Positions 22,672-30,591 are shown, counted from the first letter of the stretch. The stretch is DNA of 32,592 bases from an uncultured bacterium (GCA_902761275.1 CACWJS010000040.1:1-32592), one strand, 5' to 3'. The notes: generated from the sequence alone by a model not told the origin. Numbers and translations are program-made.

Positions 22672-23478
22672 TCAACGTTTCGCTATCCCCAAAGATTCAC
22701 TGTCAATTGCACGAAATGGCTGGTACATGCAGAGCCGGCCGCCGTCGATGACATGGTTCGTGCCTGTCACGAACGAGGCGTTGTCGCTGCACATGAAGAG
22801 AATGACGTCGACGAGTTCGTGCGTCTCGCCGGCGCGTCCGAGCGCGGTGGGCATTCCTCTCATCGCGGCTCGTGTGAGGACGGGGCCAGGCGTCACGCAA
22901 AGGGCGCGGACGTTGTGCGGCCCGCCCGCAATCGCAAGCCCCTTCACAAAGTTGAAAAGCCCAGACTTGGCAGTGCCGTACATCGTACCTACACCGTCGC
23001 CCTCGAAGCCAGTCACGGAACCGAGGCAGCAGATGACGCCAGATTTCTTTGCCACCATCTGCGGCATCATGGCGCGAGCGAAGTAGACTGCGCCTTTGAG
23101 ATTCACGTCAAGCCCCCAGTCGATGACATCGACCGGCTGTTCATAGAACGGAACGTTCGACTTGCAGCACCGCGCCTCGTTGCCGCCGGCGCATGTGACG
23201 AGAATGTCACAGCCACCAAGAGACGCCGCGATTTTCGCCGCGGCCTCGGCGTGAGCGAACTCGCGCACATCGCCAGCGCAGGCAACAACGCTTTCTATGC
23301 TCTTTTCAACCTTTCCACCTCTCAACTTTTCAACCTCTTGACGAAGCGTTGCTTCGTCAAGATCGCACATCACGACCTTCGCGCCGAGCCGCGCAAACTC
23401 CTGCGCGGCCATGAGCCCCATGCCGCTCGCCGCGCCCGTGACAACGGCGACCTTTCCGCTAAAGTCAATTTCCTTCAA
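22672..23478 (-). CDS. SDR-family NAD(P)-dependent oxidoreductase
   Basis: The 268-residue cytoplasmic short-chain dehydrogenase has the cofactor loop TGAASGMG (residues 15-22), the acidic residue after beta-2 (CDLD), a CAGG in place of NNAG, and the catalytic Ser..Tyr-x-x-x-Lys (LGSVTGF, then YGTAK). PG-x-V-x-T and IDGG near the C-terminus fit the classical subfamily. TTG 23478 is the only start that keeps the Rossmann fold; GGAGG lies eight bases upstream. It overlaps the lyase gene by 14 bases, so translation is probably coupled. Residues ~49-60 (KLRGGKVEKSIES) are an insertion encoded by octamer repeats next to an 11-bp palindrome. Likely oxidises or reduces a sugar or sugar acid of the neighbouring pathway; substrate unknown. 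Confidence 0.9.
   Translation of the reverse strand: MKEIDFSGKVAVVTGAASGMGLMAAQEFARLGAKVVMCDLDEATLRQEVEKLRGGKVEKSIESVVACAGDVREFAHAEAAAKIAASLGGCDILVTCAGGNEARCCKSNVPFYEQPVDVIDWGLDVNLKGAVYFARAMMPQMVAKKSGVICCLGSVTGFEGDGVGTMYGTAKSGLFNFVKGLAIAGGPHNVRALCVTPGPVLTRAAMRGMPTALGRAGETHELVDVILFMCSDNASFVTGTNHVIDGGRLCMYQPFRAIDSESLGIAKR
23307..23361. repeat. Octamer array plus 11-bp palindrome inside the SDR gene
   Basis: Four 8-bp units (CAACCTTT, CCACCTCT, CAACTTTT, CAACCTCT; 23307-23338) run directly into a perfect inverted repeat CTTGACGAAGC-GTT-GCTTCGTCAAG (23337-23361). Both lie within the coding frame. Confidence 0.8.
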
Positions 23479-24523
23479 CGCTGCACCTCCTCATGATTTC
23501 TTGCTTTGTCGCTTCGTCAACTTCGAGGACGTCGAGTTTCCACTTGTACGGATCGTTCGCCTTGTCCTTGCATACGCGCGAAACCGTCGTCTTGAAAATC
23601 CCCTTCTCCTTGAAGAAGACAAGCTGATAGCCGCGAAGGTCGCCCGGAACAGTCTGCATCAGGTTGATCGCAAGAAGATATTTCGCATAAGCCGCGTCGA
23701 GTGCTCCAGTGTCGTCCTTTGCCTCCATGAGACGCCATATTTCGGCAAGCATCGGAGCGAGCGCGGCGCGTTCGGAGATAACGCCTTCGCTACCAAGTCG
23801 CCTCGACTGGTAGAGCCACTGCCAGCCACCCCACGCGCTGAATATTGTCTTGAGGGGAGGCCTCGCGGCAAGTTCGGCCTTCATGCGGCGGTTGGCCTCG
23901 AAACCGTCACGCACCTCTTCCTTGATCCAGCCATAGATTGTCGGATGACGCTCTGCGAGCTTAACGAGAAGATCAACGGACGGCGCGGGGCACTTGTCGC
24001 CGTTGTAGGTCTGGATTATCACAGGACGCTTCGCTACTTCCGCCAACGCTTCGTAGTAGCGGCACAGGTCGTCCTGCGTGCGGCAGTCGTCGGCTGGGCG
24101 CGAAATGAATACGATGGACGGATTGACGGACACAGCAAGCGACTCGCCGTGCCGCGCAAGTTCCATCATTTCGGCAGTGTCGCGCCCTTCTACGCCGAGG
24201 CAAAGTCGGGCACGAAACCCTTTTACCGCTTCCGCGAGGTCGGACATTCCGCGCTTCTTCTCGTCCATAGTCAAAAGGTCGATGCTATCGTCAGACTGCG
24301 GCCAGATGATGCCGTCCACTCCTGCCTTGTCGACCCACTGCGCTTCCTTCACGAGCGAGCCATAGTCAACCGTCCCGTCGGCAAGATATGGCGTAGTCAG
24401 AATCGGATATGCCCCGCGAATCGGCGCGTCGGCGGCAGAAGCACCAAGCGAAAGAACAAGAGCGAGGGCAAGCAACGCCGCTTTTCCAACTTTCAACTTT
24501 GCACTCTCAACTTTCAACTTCAC
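23465..24523 (-). CDS. Exported dihydrodipicolinate synthase/N-acetylneuraminate lyase-family protein
   Basis: The 352-residue protein has a signal peptide (AALLALALVLSLGASAADAP) before a DapA/NanA-type TIM barrel. Motifs: GAYPILTTPYLADGTVDY at the barrel start, YNG in IIQTYNGDKCP as the core tyrosine loop, and WIKEE containing the likely Schiff-base lysine. The family makes or splits C-C bonds between pyruvate and an aldehyde. Export is unusual because these enzymes are normally cytoplasmic. The GTG at 24523 overlaps the transporter stop (GTGA), but spacing to GGGAG is short, so a start a few codons later is possible. The first ~14 codons are made of heptamer repeats. It lies between the MFS and SDR genes in one operon, suggesting sialic-acid or sugar-acid breakdown; substrate not readable. 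Confidence 0.85.
   Translation of the reverse strand: MKLKVESAKLKVGKAALLALALVLSLGASAADAPIRGAYPILTTPYLADGTVDYGSLVKEAQWVDKAGVDGIIWPQSDDSIDLLTMDEKKRGMSDLAEAVKGFRARLCLGVEGRDTAEMMELARHGESLAVSVNPSIVFISRPADDCRTQDDLCRYYEALAEVAKRPVIIQTYNGDKCPAPSVDLLVKLAERHPTIYGWIKEEVRDGFEANRRMKAELAARPPLKTIFSAWGGWQWLYQSRRLGSEGVISERAALAPMLAEIWRLMEAKDDTGALDAAYAKYLLAINLMQTVPGDLRGYQLVFFKEKGIFKTTVSRVCKDKANDPYKWKLDVLEVDEATKQEIMRRCSVEGN
24487..24521. repeat. Heptamer array at the start of the lyase gene
   Basis: Five consecutive 7-bp units read CAACTTT, CAACTTT, GCACTCT, CAACTTT, CAACTTC. Because 35 bases are nearly all codons 1-13 of the lyase frame, the array encodes the start of its signal peptide (KLKVESAKLKV). Confidence 0.8.
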
Positions 24524-25788
24524 GACTCCCGATCCCTTTCAAAGAAGAAGATTCGCGCGATGCCAATCGCTGCAGCTCCGGCAAGCGCGAACACCGAAAG
24601 CGATGCGAGGCCAGCGCTCATCGAAAAATGCGCGTTCATCCAACCGAGGACGGCAGGGCCAGAAGCCCCAATCACGCTTCCACCGCAGCCAAAGACACCG
24701 ACCGCCGCCGCGCGGTAGCGTGGCTTTACGACCTCGAAGAGCGACGCATAGATGTTCGAGTCGTAGACGCCCGACGCAAAACCAAACACCGCCGTGCCGA
24801 AGATGCAGAGCACGGCGGATGGCGCAAGCGCAGTCAAAAGAAGCCCGAGAACGCAGAGAAATATGCCGGCGATGTTCACGTCAAACCTGACCTGCGGACG
24901 CGATGCGGCAAAGCGGTCGGAGATCCACCCGCCCAGAAACACGCCAACAGTCGCGCCAAGGTAGAACCAGAATACGGCGTGGAACGCGGCGGAAGCGGCG
25001 GTGACGTCCAGAAACTCGCGCTGGAGGTATGCAATTATCCAGGTGTTGAAACTGTACTTCGCGTAAAAGTAGAAGCCGAGCCCCGCCATGAGAAGAAGCG
25101 CGGATGGTTTGCACATGACCGCTCCAAGTGCCTCACGGACGCTCGCCTTATCCTCCGTTGCCCCTTCTCCACTCCCCCCTCCCCGCACTTGCGGCGTGTC
25201 GCTGAGAAGCAGTGCAAGCGCGACGACCCAGACCGCACCCAAAGCACCAAACGCCATAAAGGCCTTGCGCCAGCCGCCTGCGCCGAGTCCGGCGAGATAG
25301 CCAGAAACGCAGCTGCACACGACAATCCCAGCGTAGATCACAATCTGGTAGATGGAAAACGCCGTCGCCCGCGTCTTGACGTGGAACTGGCCGATGAGCG
25401 AAGAATTGGCCGGCGGAAGCAGCGCCTGTCCCGCGGCGTTCACCACGCCGTATGCAACAATCAGCATACCTACACCTGCGGCAAAGCCAGAGCAGAAGAT
25501 TCCAACGGAAAAGAGCGAAGTGCCAATGACGATCATCCACTTGCGGCTGAAGAAATCGGCAATGACGCCGCCAAAGGGAATCGCCACTCCGAACACGAGC
25601 GTAAACGCGCTTCCGACGAGTCCAAGCTGCGCGTCGGTGAGTCCCGCGCCTGCAAAGTCCGCCTTTATCTGCGGCAAGACGGCATTGAATATCTGCCGCG
25701 ACCCCTGCGCAAGAAAATACGTTGCGGAGATGATCGCGAGCAGAATCCACTTGTAGTTCTTTGTACAGTCCTTCAACATTCTTTTCAT
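24520..25788 (-). CDS. MFS transporter (sugar-phosphate or sugar-acid type)
   Basis: The ~422-residue inner-membrane protein shows 12 hydrophobic segments in two halves. Family marks are GSRQIFNAVLPQIKADF at the end of helix 1, GGVIADFFSRKWMIVIG (loop 2-3 signature) and GGWISDRFA (its counterpart in the second half). A cytoplasmic linker between helices 6 and 7 is rich in Gly, Glu and Lys. It heads the operon with the exported lyase (4-base overlap) and the SDR enzyme, and is divergent from a XylR-like regulator, so it likely imports the pathway's substrate. The start is uncertain: ATG 25788 touches a TATACT box (25789-25794), so ATG 25779 could be used on a nearly leaderless mRNA. Confidence 0.88.
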   Translation of the reverse strand: MKRMLKDCTKNYKWILLAIISATYFLAQGSRQIFNAVLPQIKADFAGAGLTDAQLGLVGSAFTLVFGVAIPFGGVIADFFSRKWMIVIGTSLFSVGIFCSGFAAGVGMLIVAYGVVNAAGQALLPPANSSLIGQFHVKTRATAFSIYQIVIYAGIVVCSCVSGYLAGLGAGGWRKAFMAFGALGAVWVVALALLLSDTPQVRGGGSGEGATEDKASVREALGAVMCKPSALLLMAGLGFYFYAKYSFNTWIIAYLQREFLDVTAASAAFHAVFWFYLGATVGVFLGGWISDRFAASRPQVRFDVNIAGIFLCVLGLLLTALAPSAVLCIFGTAVFGFASGVYDSNIYASLFEVVKPRYRAAAVGVFGCGGSVIGASGPAVLGWMNAHFSMSAGLASLSVFALAGAAAIGIARIFFFERDRES

Positions 25789-25797
25789 AGTATAGCA
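25789..25797 (-). promoter_or_regulatory. Candidate extended -10 of the transporter operon
   Basis: On the minus strand TGC-TATACT (25789-25797) is a TG-n extended -10 directly before ATG 25788. If used, transcription would start inside the annotated first codons, favouring ATG 25779. Confidence 0.4.
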
Positions 25798-25859
25798 TAT
25801 CCACATAGACAACATATCATTTTCCAAATAAAAGATTAATCACTAATCCAATAATACTG

Positions 25860-25889
25860 TTGTGCGCCCGCAGCTACTTGGTGTATAAT
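25860..25889 (+). promoter_or_regulatory. Promoter of the XylR-like regulator
   Basis: TATAAT (25884-25889) lies 18 bases after a weak TTGTGC -35 (25860-25865). Ten bases separate it from ATG 25900, so the leader would be only a few bases with no Shine-Dalgarno. Confidence 0.55.
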
Positions 25890-25899
25890 ACGCGCCAAA

Positions 25900-27075
25900 A
25901 TGAAAAGCCTTATTCCCAATGTCACGATCGCCAGCATCCTTGCCGAGCCAGCCGGGCAACGCAAGTTCGCGGGTTTGTTCTCGTATCTTGGGACTGTCCA
26001 CCGATGGAATCTGCGCATACTTCGCGCCCAGGACGAGATTGCAGCATTCTTCGCGGACAAGAAAGCCCTGAACGGCATGGATGGCATAATCTATTCCGGA
26101 AGGTACGACAAGGCAGCGTTTAAGGCGATTGCGGCGCTACCGTGTCCTGTCGTGGTCATGGAGAACGAATCGCCGGAACTTGAACGGAGAACGCACAACC
26201 TCATTGTGATAAGAAACGATGCCGCCGAAATAGCCAAAGCCGCCTTGAAGACATTCATGGAGATGGGAAAGTACAAGTCGTTCGCGTATGTAGGCGACTT
26301 GTCGGGGCAGGAATGGTCGAAGAGGCGCGAATCGGCTTTTGCCAGGGAGGTAGTCGAAAAGACTTCAATGCAGGCGAACGTCTATTCGTCTTTGGCGGCA
26401 AGCCCCGACATCGACTGCCCGCGGCTCGCCGACTTCCTGGCGGGACTGGAGCAACCGGCGGCGGTACTAGCTGCGAACGACATGCGGGCGATGGATGTCG
26501 TCGCGGCCGCGAAGATGGCGAAAATCTCCGTGCCGGGGAAACTGGCGGTACTCGGGATAGACAACGATCCGTACGTCTGCGACGGCACTTCTCCTGCGCT
26601 GTCCAGCATTGAGCCAGACTTCCATGCAGAGGGCGCAGCGGCAGCGGAGCTTCTTGACAAGATGATGAGAAGCCGCGTTCCAAAAAGCGCGCGACACCTC
26701 TTCTTCGGCGTGAAGCGAGTCGTCATCCGAGAGTCGACGCCGCGACTTCCGCTGGCGGAAAGTCTCGTCGCAAGAGCGAAGGAATTCATCGACAAGCACG
26801 CAACAGACGGCATTTCGCCAGGAGACGTCGCAGCTCACCTCGGGATTTCGCGCCCCCTTCTGGACCTGCGCTTCCGCGAAACGCAAAAGACTTCCGTCGG
26901 CAAGCTCATCACGGCGACAAAACTCTCGGAAGTTGCGCGAAAGCTGCGAGAGACAAGGCTTTCCATTGCCGCCATTCAGGAAACCTGCGGATTCAAAAAC
27001 GCCAACGCCCTGAAGAACCTTTTCAAGCGGCGCTACAACATGTCCATGCGCGCCTACCGCGCCAGATCCAGATAA
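25900..27075 (+). CDS. XylR-type transcriptional regulator (LacI-like sensor plus AraC DNA-binding domain)
   Basis: The 391-residue cytoplasmic regulator has an N-terminal periplasmic-binding-protein-like sensor (residues ~5-270: GMDGIIYSGRYD, PVVVMENESPE, FAYVGDLSGQEWSKRRESAF, AVLAANDMRAMDVV, KLAVLGIDNDPYVCDGTSPALSSIEPDF). A C-terminal AraC-type double helix-turn-helix follows (~285-391: DVAAHLGISRPLLDLRFRET, IAAIQETCGFKNANALKNLFKRRYNMSMRAYR). This is the architecture of E. coli XylR. It is divergent from the transporter-lyase-SDR operon, which it most likely controls in response to a sugar. It converges on the ribosomal-protein operon at its 3' end, with a shared terminator region between. 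Confidence 0.93.
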   Translation: MKSLIPNVTIASILAEPAGQRKFAGLFSYLGTVHRWNLRILRAQDEIAAFFADKKALNGMDGIIYSGRYDKAAFKAIAALPCPVVVMENESPELERRTHNLIVIRNDAAEIAKAALKTFMEMGKYKSFAYVGDLSGQEWSKRRESAFAREVVEKTSMQANVYSSLAASPDIDCPRLADFLAGLEQPAAVLAANDMRAMDVVAAAKMAKISVPGKLAVLGIDNDPYVCDGTSPALSSIEPDFHAEGAAAAELLDKMMRSRVPKSARHLFFGVKRVVIRESTPRLPLAESLVARAKEFIDKHATDGISPGDVAAHLGISRPLLDLRFRETQKTSVGKLITATKLSEVARKLRETRLSIAAIQETCGFKNANALKNLFKRRYNMSMRAYRARSR

Positions 27076-27087
27076 AAGATGGTGCCG

Positions 27088-27123
27088 AAAAAAGAGCGCC
27101 CGCCTGCGCAAGCAGACGGACGC
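27088..27123 (-). terminator. Intrinsic terminator of the tuf-rplL cluster
   Basis: On the minus strand a 12-bp stem (GCGTCCGTCTGC with GCAGGCGGGCGC, three G-T pairs, TTGC loop; 27096-27123) is followed by TCTTTTTT. It lies 30 bases after the rplL stop. It ends the operon, so no rpoB follows. Confidence 0.85.
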
Positions 27124-27152
27124 TTCCTTTCGCGGGCCGAACCCGGACGAGG

Positions 27153-27521
27153 TTACTTGACCTCGACTTCGGCGCCGGCCTTCTTGAGCTGCTCGGCGAT
27201 CTTCTCGGCCTCGTCCTTCGCGATGGCTTCCTTGACCTTCTTGGGAGCGCCGTCGACCATGTCCTTGGCGTCCTTGAGGCCGAGACCCGTAATCGCGCGG
27301 ATCTCCTTGATGACCGCGATCTTGTTGGCACCGGCGGCCTTGAGGATGACGTCGAACTCCGTCTTCTCCTCAGCGGCGGCAGCACCACCAGCGGCGGGAC
27401 CGGCGACGGCCACGGCTGCGGCGGCGCTCACGCCCCACGCCTCTTCGAGGGCCTTCACGAGGTCGTTGATTTCGAGAACGGTCTTGCCCGACAGTTCCTT
27501 GATGATTTCTTCGTTAGTCAT
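27153..27521 (-). CDS. rplL: Large-subunit ribosomal protein L7/L12
   Basis: The 122-residue stalk protein recruits translation factors to the ribosome. The N-terminal dimerisation helices ([28 protein letters not shown]), the Ala/Gly-rich hinge (~35-50) and the C-terminal factor-binding domain ([39 protein letters not shown]) are all standard, and the length is typical. It is the last gene before the terminator; its stoichiometry of several copies per ribosome may be helped by the hairpin upstream. Confidence 0.97.
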   Translation of the reverse strand: MTNEEIIKELSGKTVLEINDLVKALEEAWGVSAAAAVAVAGPAAGGAAAAEEKTEFDVILKAAGANKIAVIKEIRAITGLGLKDAKDMVDGAPKKVKEAIAKDEAEKIAEQLKKAGAEVEVK

Positions 27522-27549
27522 TGTCTTGTTCCTTTGTTTTACTTGTCAA

Positions 27550-27573
27550 CCCTGGCCGTTTTTCATGCCAGGG
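27550..27573 (-). other. Hairpin between rplJ and rplL
   Basis: CCCTGGC and GCCAGGG form a perfect 7-bp stem with a 10-base loop in the 61-base spacer. No T run follows, so it is more likely a processing, stability or attenuation element than a full terminator. Confidence 0.5.
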
Positions 27574-27582
27574 AAATTTTGT

Positions 27583-28146
27583 TTACTGTGCAGCGGCCTC
27601 GGCGGCGGGCGCCTCGGCTGCAGGTGCGGCGTCTCCCTCGCCCGCCGTAGCCTCGGCGGAGGCGGGACCCTTCTTGGCCTTCTCGGAGAGGACGCGCGCG
27701 AGACGGGTCGCAGGCTCCTTGAGGAGCATGAGGAGCGTCGCACGGAGCTGATCCTTGCCGGGAACCTTGGAGAGGGCATCGACCATCGCGGCATCAACGA
27801 TCTTGTTGTCGTAGTCAGCGCCCTTGACGGACGCCTTGCCGCCGGAGTCCTTGACGAACTCCATGATGGCCTTCGCAACGGCCGTAGGCTCGCCGTGACC
27901 GGTGACGATCGCGGAGTTGCCCTTGAACATCGCGTTGACCTCTTCGCTCCACCCCTTCTCCTTGGCAACCTTGCCGAGGAAGGTGTTCTTCACGACGAGA
28001 AGACGGCTGTCGAGCGCGCGGAGGGCCTTGCGGAGCTTCGCGAACTGCGCGACGGTAACGCCGCCGTGGTCGATGATGAAGCAGTAGTCAGAGTCCTTTA
28101 CGCGGGCGATGACTTCGTCGAGGATTGCAATCTTTTCGATTCTCAT
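27583..28146 (-). CDS. rplJ: Large-subunit ribosomal protein L10
   Basis: The 187-residue protein forms the base of the L7/L12 stalk. The family pattern is clear (RIEKIAILDEVIARVKDSDYCFIIDHGGVTVAQFAKLRKALRAL, LLVVKNTFLGKVA, FKGNSAIVTG). ATG 28146 is chosen because GGAGG lies nine bases upstream; a GTG at 28155 overlaps that Shine-Dalgarno. The C-terminal ~27 residues are Ala/Glu-rich beyond the normal end (GPASAEATAGEGD and an AAPAAEA run) and are encoded in part by a palindromic repeat. It follows rplA by 14 bases. Confidence 0.96.
   Translation of the reverse strand: MRIEKIAILDEVIARVKDSDYCFIIDHGGVTVAQFAKLRKALRALDSRLLVVKNTFLGKVAKEKGWSEEVNAMFKGNSAIVTGHGEPTAVAKAIMEFVKDSGGKASVKGADYDNKIVDAAMVDALSKVPGKDQLRATLLMLLKEPATRLARVLSEKAKKGPASAEATAGEGDAAPAAEAPAAEAAAQ
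27641..27666. repeat. Palindromic repeat inside the rplJ coding tail
   Basis: CCCGCC (27641-27646) pairs with GGCGGG (27661-27666) around a short inner stem. The minus strand reads CCGCCTCCGC...GCTACGGCGG, matching the intergenic palindrome at 22623-22654, which reads CCGCCTTCGC...GCTATGGCGG. It encodes PASAEATAG. Confidence 0.65.
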
Positions 28147-28160
28147 TTTAGTCACCCTCC

Positions 28161-28856
28161 TTATTCGGCATCACCGACGACCTGAACCGGAACGCCGATG
28201 CCCATGGTCGAGGAAACGCTCATCGACTTGATGAAGACGCCCTTGACCGTGGCCGGCTTCGCGGCCTGAACGGCGGCGACGATGGCCTTGATGTTCTGGA
28301 CGAGCTTGTCGGCGTCAAACGAGCGCTTGCCCGCGACGACGGCCATGTTGCCCGTCTTGTCCATGCGGAAATCGACCTTGCCGCCCTTCGCCTCCTTGAC
28401 GGCCGTGGCCGTGTCGTCGGTGACGGTGCCGGTCTTGGGGTTGGGCATGAGGCCGCGGGGACCGAGGATACGGGCGCACTTGCGGACTTCCTTCATCGCC
28501 TCGACAGTCGCGATCGCGACGTCGAAATCGCACCAACCTTCCTTAGTGACCTTGTCGATGAGGTCTGCGAGGCCGACGTAGTCGGCACCGGCCTGGCGCG
28601 CCTCTTCGGCGTGGTCGCCGCCGGCGAACACCGCGACCTTGACGGTCTTGCCCGAGCCGTTGGGGAGCTTGACGGTGCCGCGCACCGCCGTGTCGCCCTT
28701 GGTGAGCTCCTTGCCGAGATGGAAGTAGACGTCAACCGTCTCGTCGAACTTCGCGCCGGCGTTGTCCTTGACGAACTTGACCGCCTCTTCGAGAGTGACC
28801 TCCTTCTTGGGGGCCTTCTTCAGCGCGTTGAAATATCTCTTTCCGTGCTTGCTCAT
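28161..28856 (-). CDS. rplA: Large-subunit ribosomal protein L1
   Basis: The 231-residue protein binds 23S rRNA at the L1 stalk and in many bacteria also represses its own operon. Family features: [54 protein letters not shown], and [17 protein letters not shown]. The start overlaps the rplK stop as ATGA, so translation is coupled. Length is typical. Confidence 0.97.
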   Translation of the reverse strand: MSKHGKRYFNALKKAPKKEVTLEEAVKFVKDNAGAKFDETVDVYFHLGKELTKGDTAVRGTVKLPNGSGKTVKVAVFAGGDHAEEARQAGADYVGLADLIDKVTKEGWCDFDVAIATVEAMKEVRKCARILGPRGLMPNPKTGTVTDDTATAVKEAKGGKVDFRMDKTGNMAVVAGKRSFDADKLVQNIKAIVAAVQAAKPATVKGVFIKSMSVSSTMGIGVPVQVVGDAE

Positions 28857-29278
28857 TCGACCACCTCGATTCCCATGTTGCGAGCCGTGCCAGCGATCAT
28901 CTTGATCGCCTGCTCGGGATCGTCGGTGTTGAGGTCTGCCTTTTTCATCTCAACGATCTTGAGAAGCTGGGCCTTGGTGACCTTGCCGACCTTGTTCTTG
29001 TTGGGAACGCCGCTGCCCTTGGCGAGACCGGCTTCCTTCTTGAGGAGCACCGACGCCGGCGGCGACTTGAACTGCAGCGAGAAGCTGCGGTCCTGGTAGA
29101 CCGTGATGATCACGGGGATTACGAGCCCTGAGTCCTTGGCCGTCTTGGCGTTGAACTCCTTGCAGAACTGCATGATGTTGACACCAGCAGAACCGAGGGC
29201 CGGGCCCACGGGCGGCGCGGGATTCGCGGCGCCGGCGGGAATCTGGAGCTTGACGACTCCAGTTACTTTCTTGGCCAT
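28853..29278 (-). CDS. rplK: Large-subunit ribosomal protein L11
   Basis: The 141-residue protein binds the GTPase-associated region of 23S rRNA. The N-terminal proline-rich segment ([35 protein letters not shown]) and C-terminal RNA-binding domain ([10 protein letters not shown]) are complete. It is preceded by a 181-bp spacer after nusG, the longest gap in the cluster. Confidence 0.97.
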   Translation of the reverse strand: MAKKVTGVVKLQIPAGAANPAPPVGPALGSAGVNIMQFCKEFNAKTAKDSGLVIPVIITVYQDRSFSLQFKSPPASVLLKKEAGLAKGSGVPNKNKVGKVTKAQLLKIVEMKKADLNTDDPEQAIKMIAGTARNMGIEVVE

Positions 29279-29459
29279 TTGCCTTTTCCTTCTTTCGTGC
29301 GGCTCCTCCCGAGGATCCCTCCCGGTGGTGAGATTGTGCTCGCTCCTACGCTCGTTCCGCTCGGGCTTCGCCCTTGCTCACTTGCTTCGTCGCTCGAACG
29401 ATCTCGGTCATACTCGCCTCTCGGCTCGCACAACCTTTTCGGACCGCAAAACCTGTCTA

Positions 29460-30065
29460 CTACTTAAGCGGCTCGAGAGTGTCCTCGATCGGAACCTTCT
29501 CGACCTGCCAGTATTCGACGTCGACAGGGACCTTCCGGCCGAAGACTGCTACTTCGACCTTGAGCTTGCCCTTGTCGGGATCAACCATTGACACCTGGCC
29601 CGTCAAGCCCATGAACGCGCCATCGTTTATCTTCACCGTCTCGTCGACGCTGAAATCCACTTTCGGACGCTCGGCCATCGCGCCAGCCGAAGGACGGTCG
29701 AGGAGAATGGAATCAACCTCGCTCTGCTTCAGCGGCTGCGGCCTGTCCCCGCCAACGAACCCAATCACGCCGGGTGTCTCGCGGAGGAACTGCCACGTCC
29801 TTTCGAAAATCGCCTTCTTCCCGTTTTCGTCGAGGCCCTTCGCCTCGTCGTAGAGCGCAAGCTCTGCGAGCACATAGCCCGGGAAGAACTTCTTCGTGAT
29901 CGTGCGCTTCTTGCCGTCCTTCTTCTCGGTGACGCGCTCGGTCGGGATCACGCACCGACCGATGAACTCCTCCATGCGCTCGAGCTTTACGCGCGCCTCA
30001 ATCGACTTCTGGGCCTTGTTCTCCTGGCCGGTGAGCGTGTGAAGCACAAACCACTGCTTGACCAT
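29460..30065 (-). CDS. nusG: Transcription termination/antitermination factor NusG
   Basis: The 201-residue protein binds RNA polymerase and couples it to ribosomes or Rho. The NGN domain (WFVLHTLTGQENKAQKSIEAR, FFPGYVLAELAL, TPGVIGFVGGDRPQPL) and the C-terminal KOW domain (VKINDGAFMGLTGQVSMVDPDKGKLKVEVAVFGR) are present. AGGGG precedes ATG 30065. The gene sits between secE and rplK as in most bacteria. Confidence 0.97.
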   Translation of the reverse strand: MVKQWFVLHTLTGQENKAQKSIEARVKLERMEEFIGRCVIPTERVTEKKDGKKRTITKKFFPGYVLAELALYDEAKGLDENGKKAIFERTWQFLRETPGVIGFVGGDRPQPLKQSEVDSILLDRPSAGAMAERPKVDFSVDETVKINDGAFMGLTGQVSMVDPDKGKLKVEVAVFGRKVPVDVEYWQVEKVPIEDTLEPLK

Positions 30066-30108
30066 CTTTATACCCCTTCAGTCTCCTGTGTCAGTCACAA
30101 ACGGCCAA

Positions 30109-30306
30109 TCACGCCCCTGCGTGGACGACCTTGATGAACCCTTCGATCAGCTTGTCGCAGACGAGCGTCGTAGCCGCAAGGATGAAGATGAACGATATGA
30201 CGACGAGCGTCGACTCCCAAAGCTCGGTCTTGCCGGGCCACGTAACGCGCTTGGCCTCGGCTGACACGCCGACCAGATATTCCTTCGTCTTCTTGAAAAA
30301 GCTCAT
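30109..30306 (-). CDS. secE: Preprotein translocase subunit SecE
   Basis: The 65-residue single-span form of SecE clamps SecY in the Sec translocon. The conserved amphipathic KRVTWPGKTELWEST segment (residues ~19-33) is followed by one transmembrane helix (VVISFIFILAATTLV). Position between tRNA-Trp and nusG supports the call. Confidence 0.95.
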   Translation of the reverse strand: MSFFKKTKEYLVGVSAEAKRVTWPGKTELWESTLVVISFIFILAATTLVCDKLIEGFIKVVHAGA

Positions 30307-30326
30307 CTTACTCTTCCTTGTTCTGT

Positions 30327-30400
30327 TGGCAGGGTAGGAGGGAATCGAACCCCCATAGGCGGTTTTGGAGACCGCTGCACTGCCATTGTGCTACTACCCT
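30327..30400 (-). tRNA. tRNA-Trp (CCA anticodon)
   Basis: The minus strand folds as a cloverleaf: acceptor AGGGTAG/CTACCCT, D stem GCAC/GTGC, anticodon stem GCGGT/ACCGC with loop CTCCAAA (anticodon CCA), and T loop TTCGATT. The 3' CCA is encoded. It lies between rpmG and secE. Confidence 0.95.
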
Positions 30401-30411
30401 AATGGCGAGAC

Positions 30412-30561
30412 TTACTTCGTCTCTTTGTGGGTCGTGCGCTTGCGGCAGTGCGGGCAGAACTTCACCTTCTCCAGACGCTCCGTCATAGTCTTCTTGTTAC
30501 GGGTCGTCGTGTAGTTGCGGTTCTTGCACTCACCACAGGCCAAAATAGCGAGATCTCGCAT
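30412..30561 (-). CDS. rpmG: Large-subunit ribosomal protein L33, zinc-binding form
   Basis: The 49-residue protein keeps both CxxC pairs (CGEC near residue 9 and CPHC near residue 36), the zinc-binding version. The typical NYTTTRNKK segment is present. ATG 30561 is preceded by GGAGG; the frame remains open further upstream, but that part encodes no family residues. Confidence 0.95.
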   Translation of the reverse strand: MRDLAILACGECKNRNYTTTRNKKTMTERLEKVKFCPHCRKRTTHKETK

Positions 30562-30591
30562 TTCTGATACCTCCGCCCTGTTGGAGATAGA

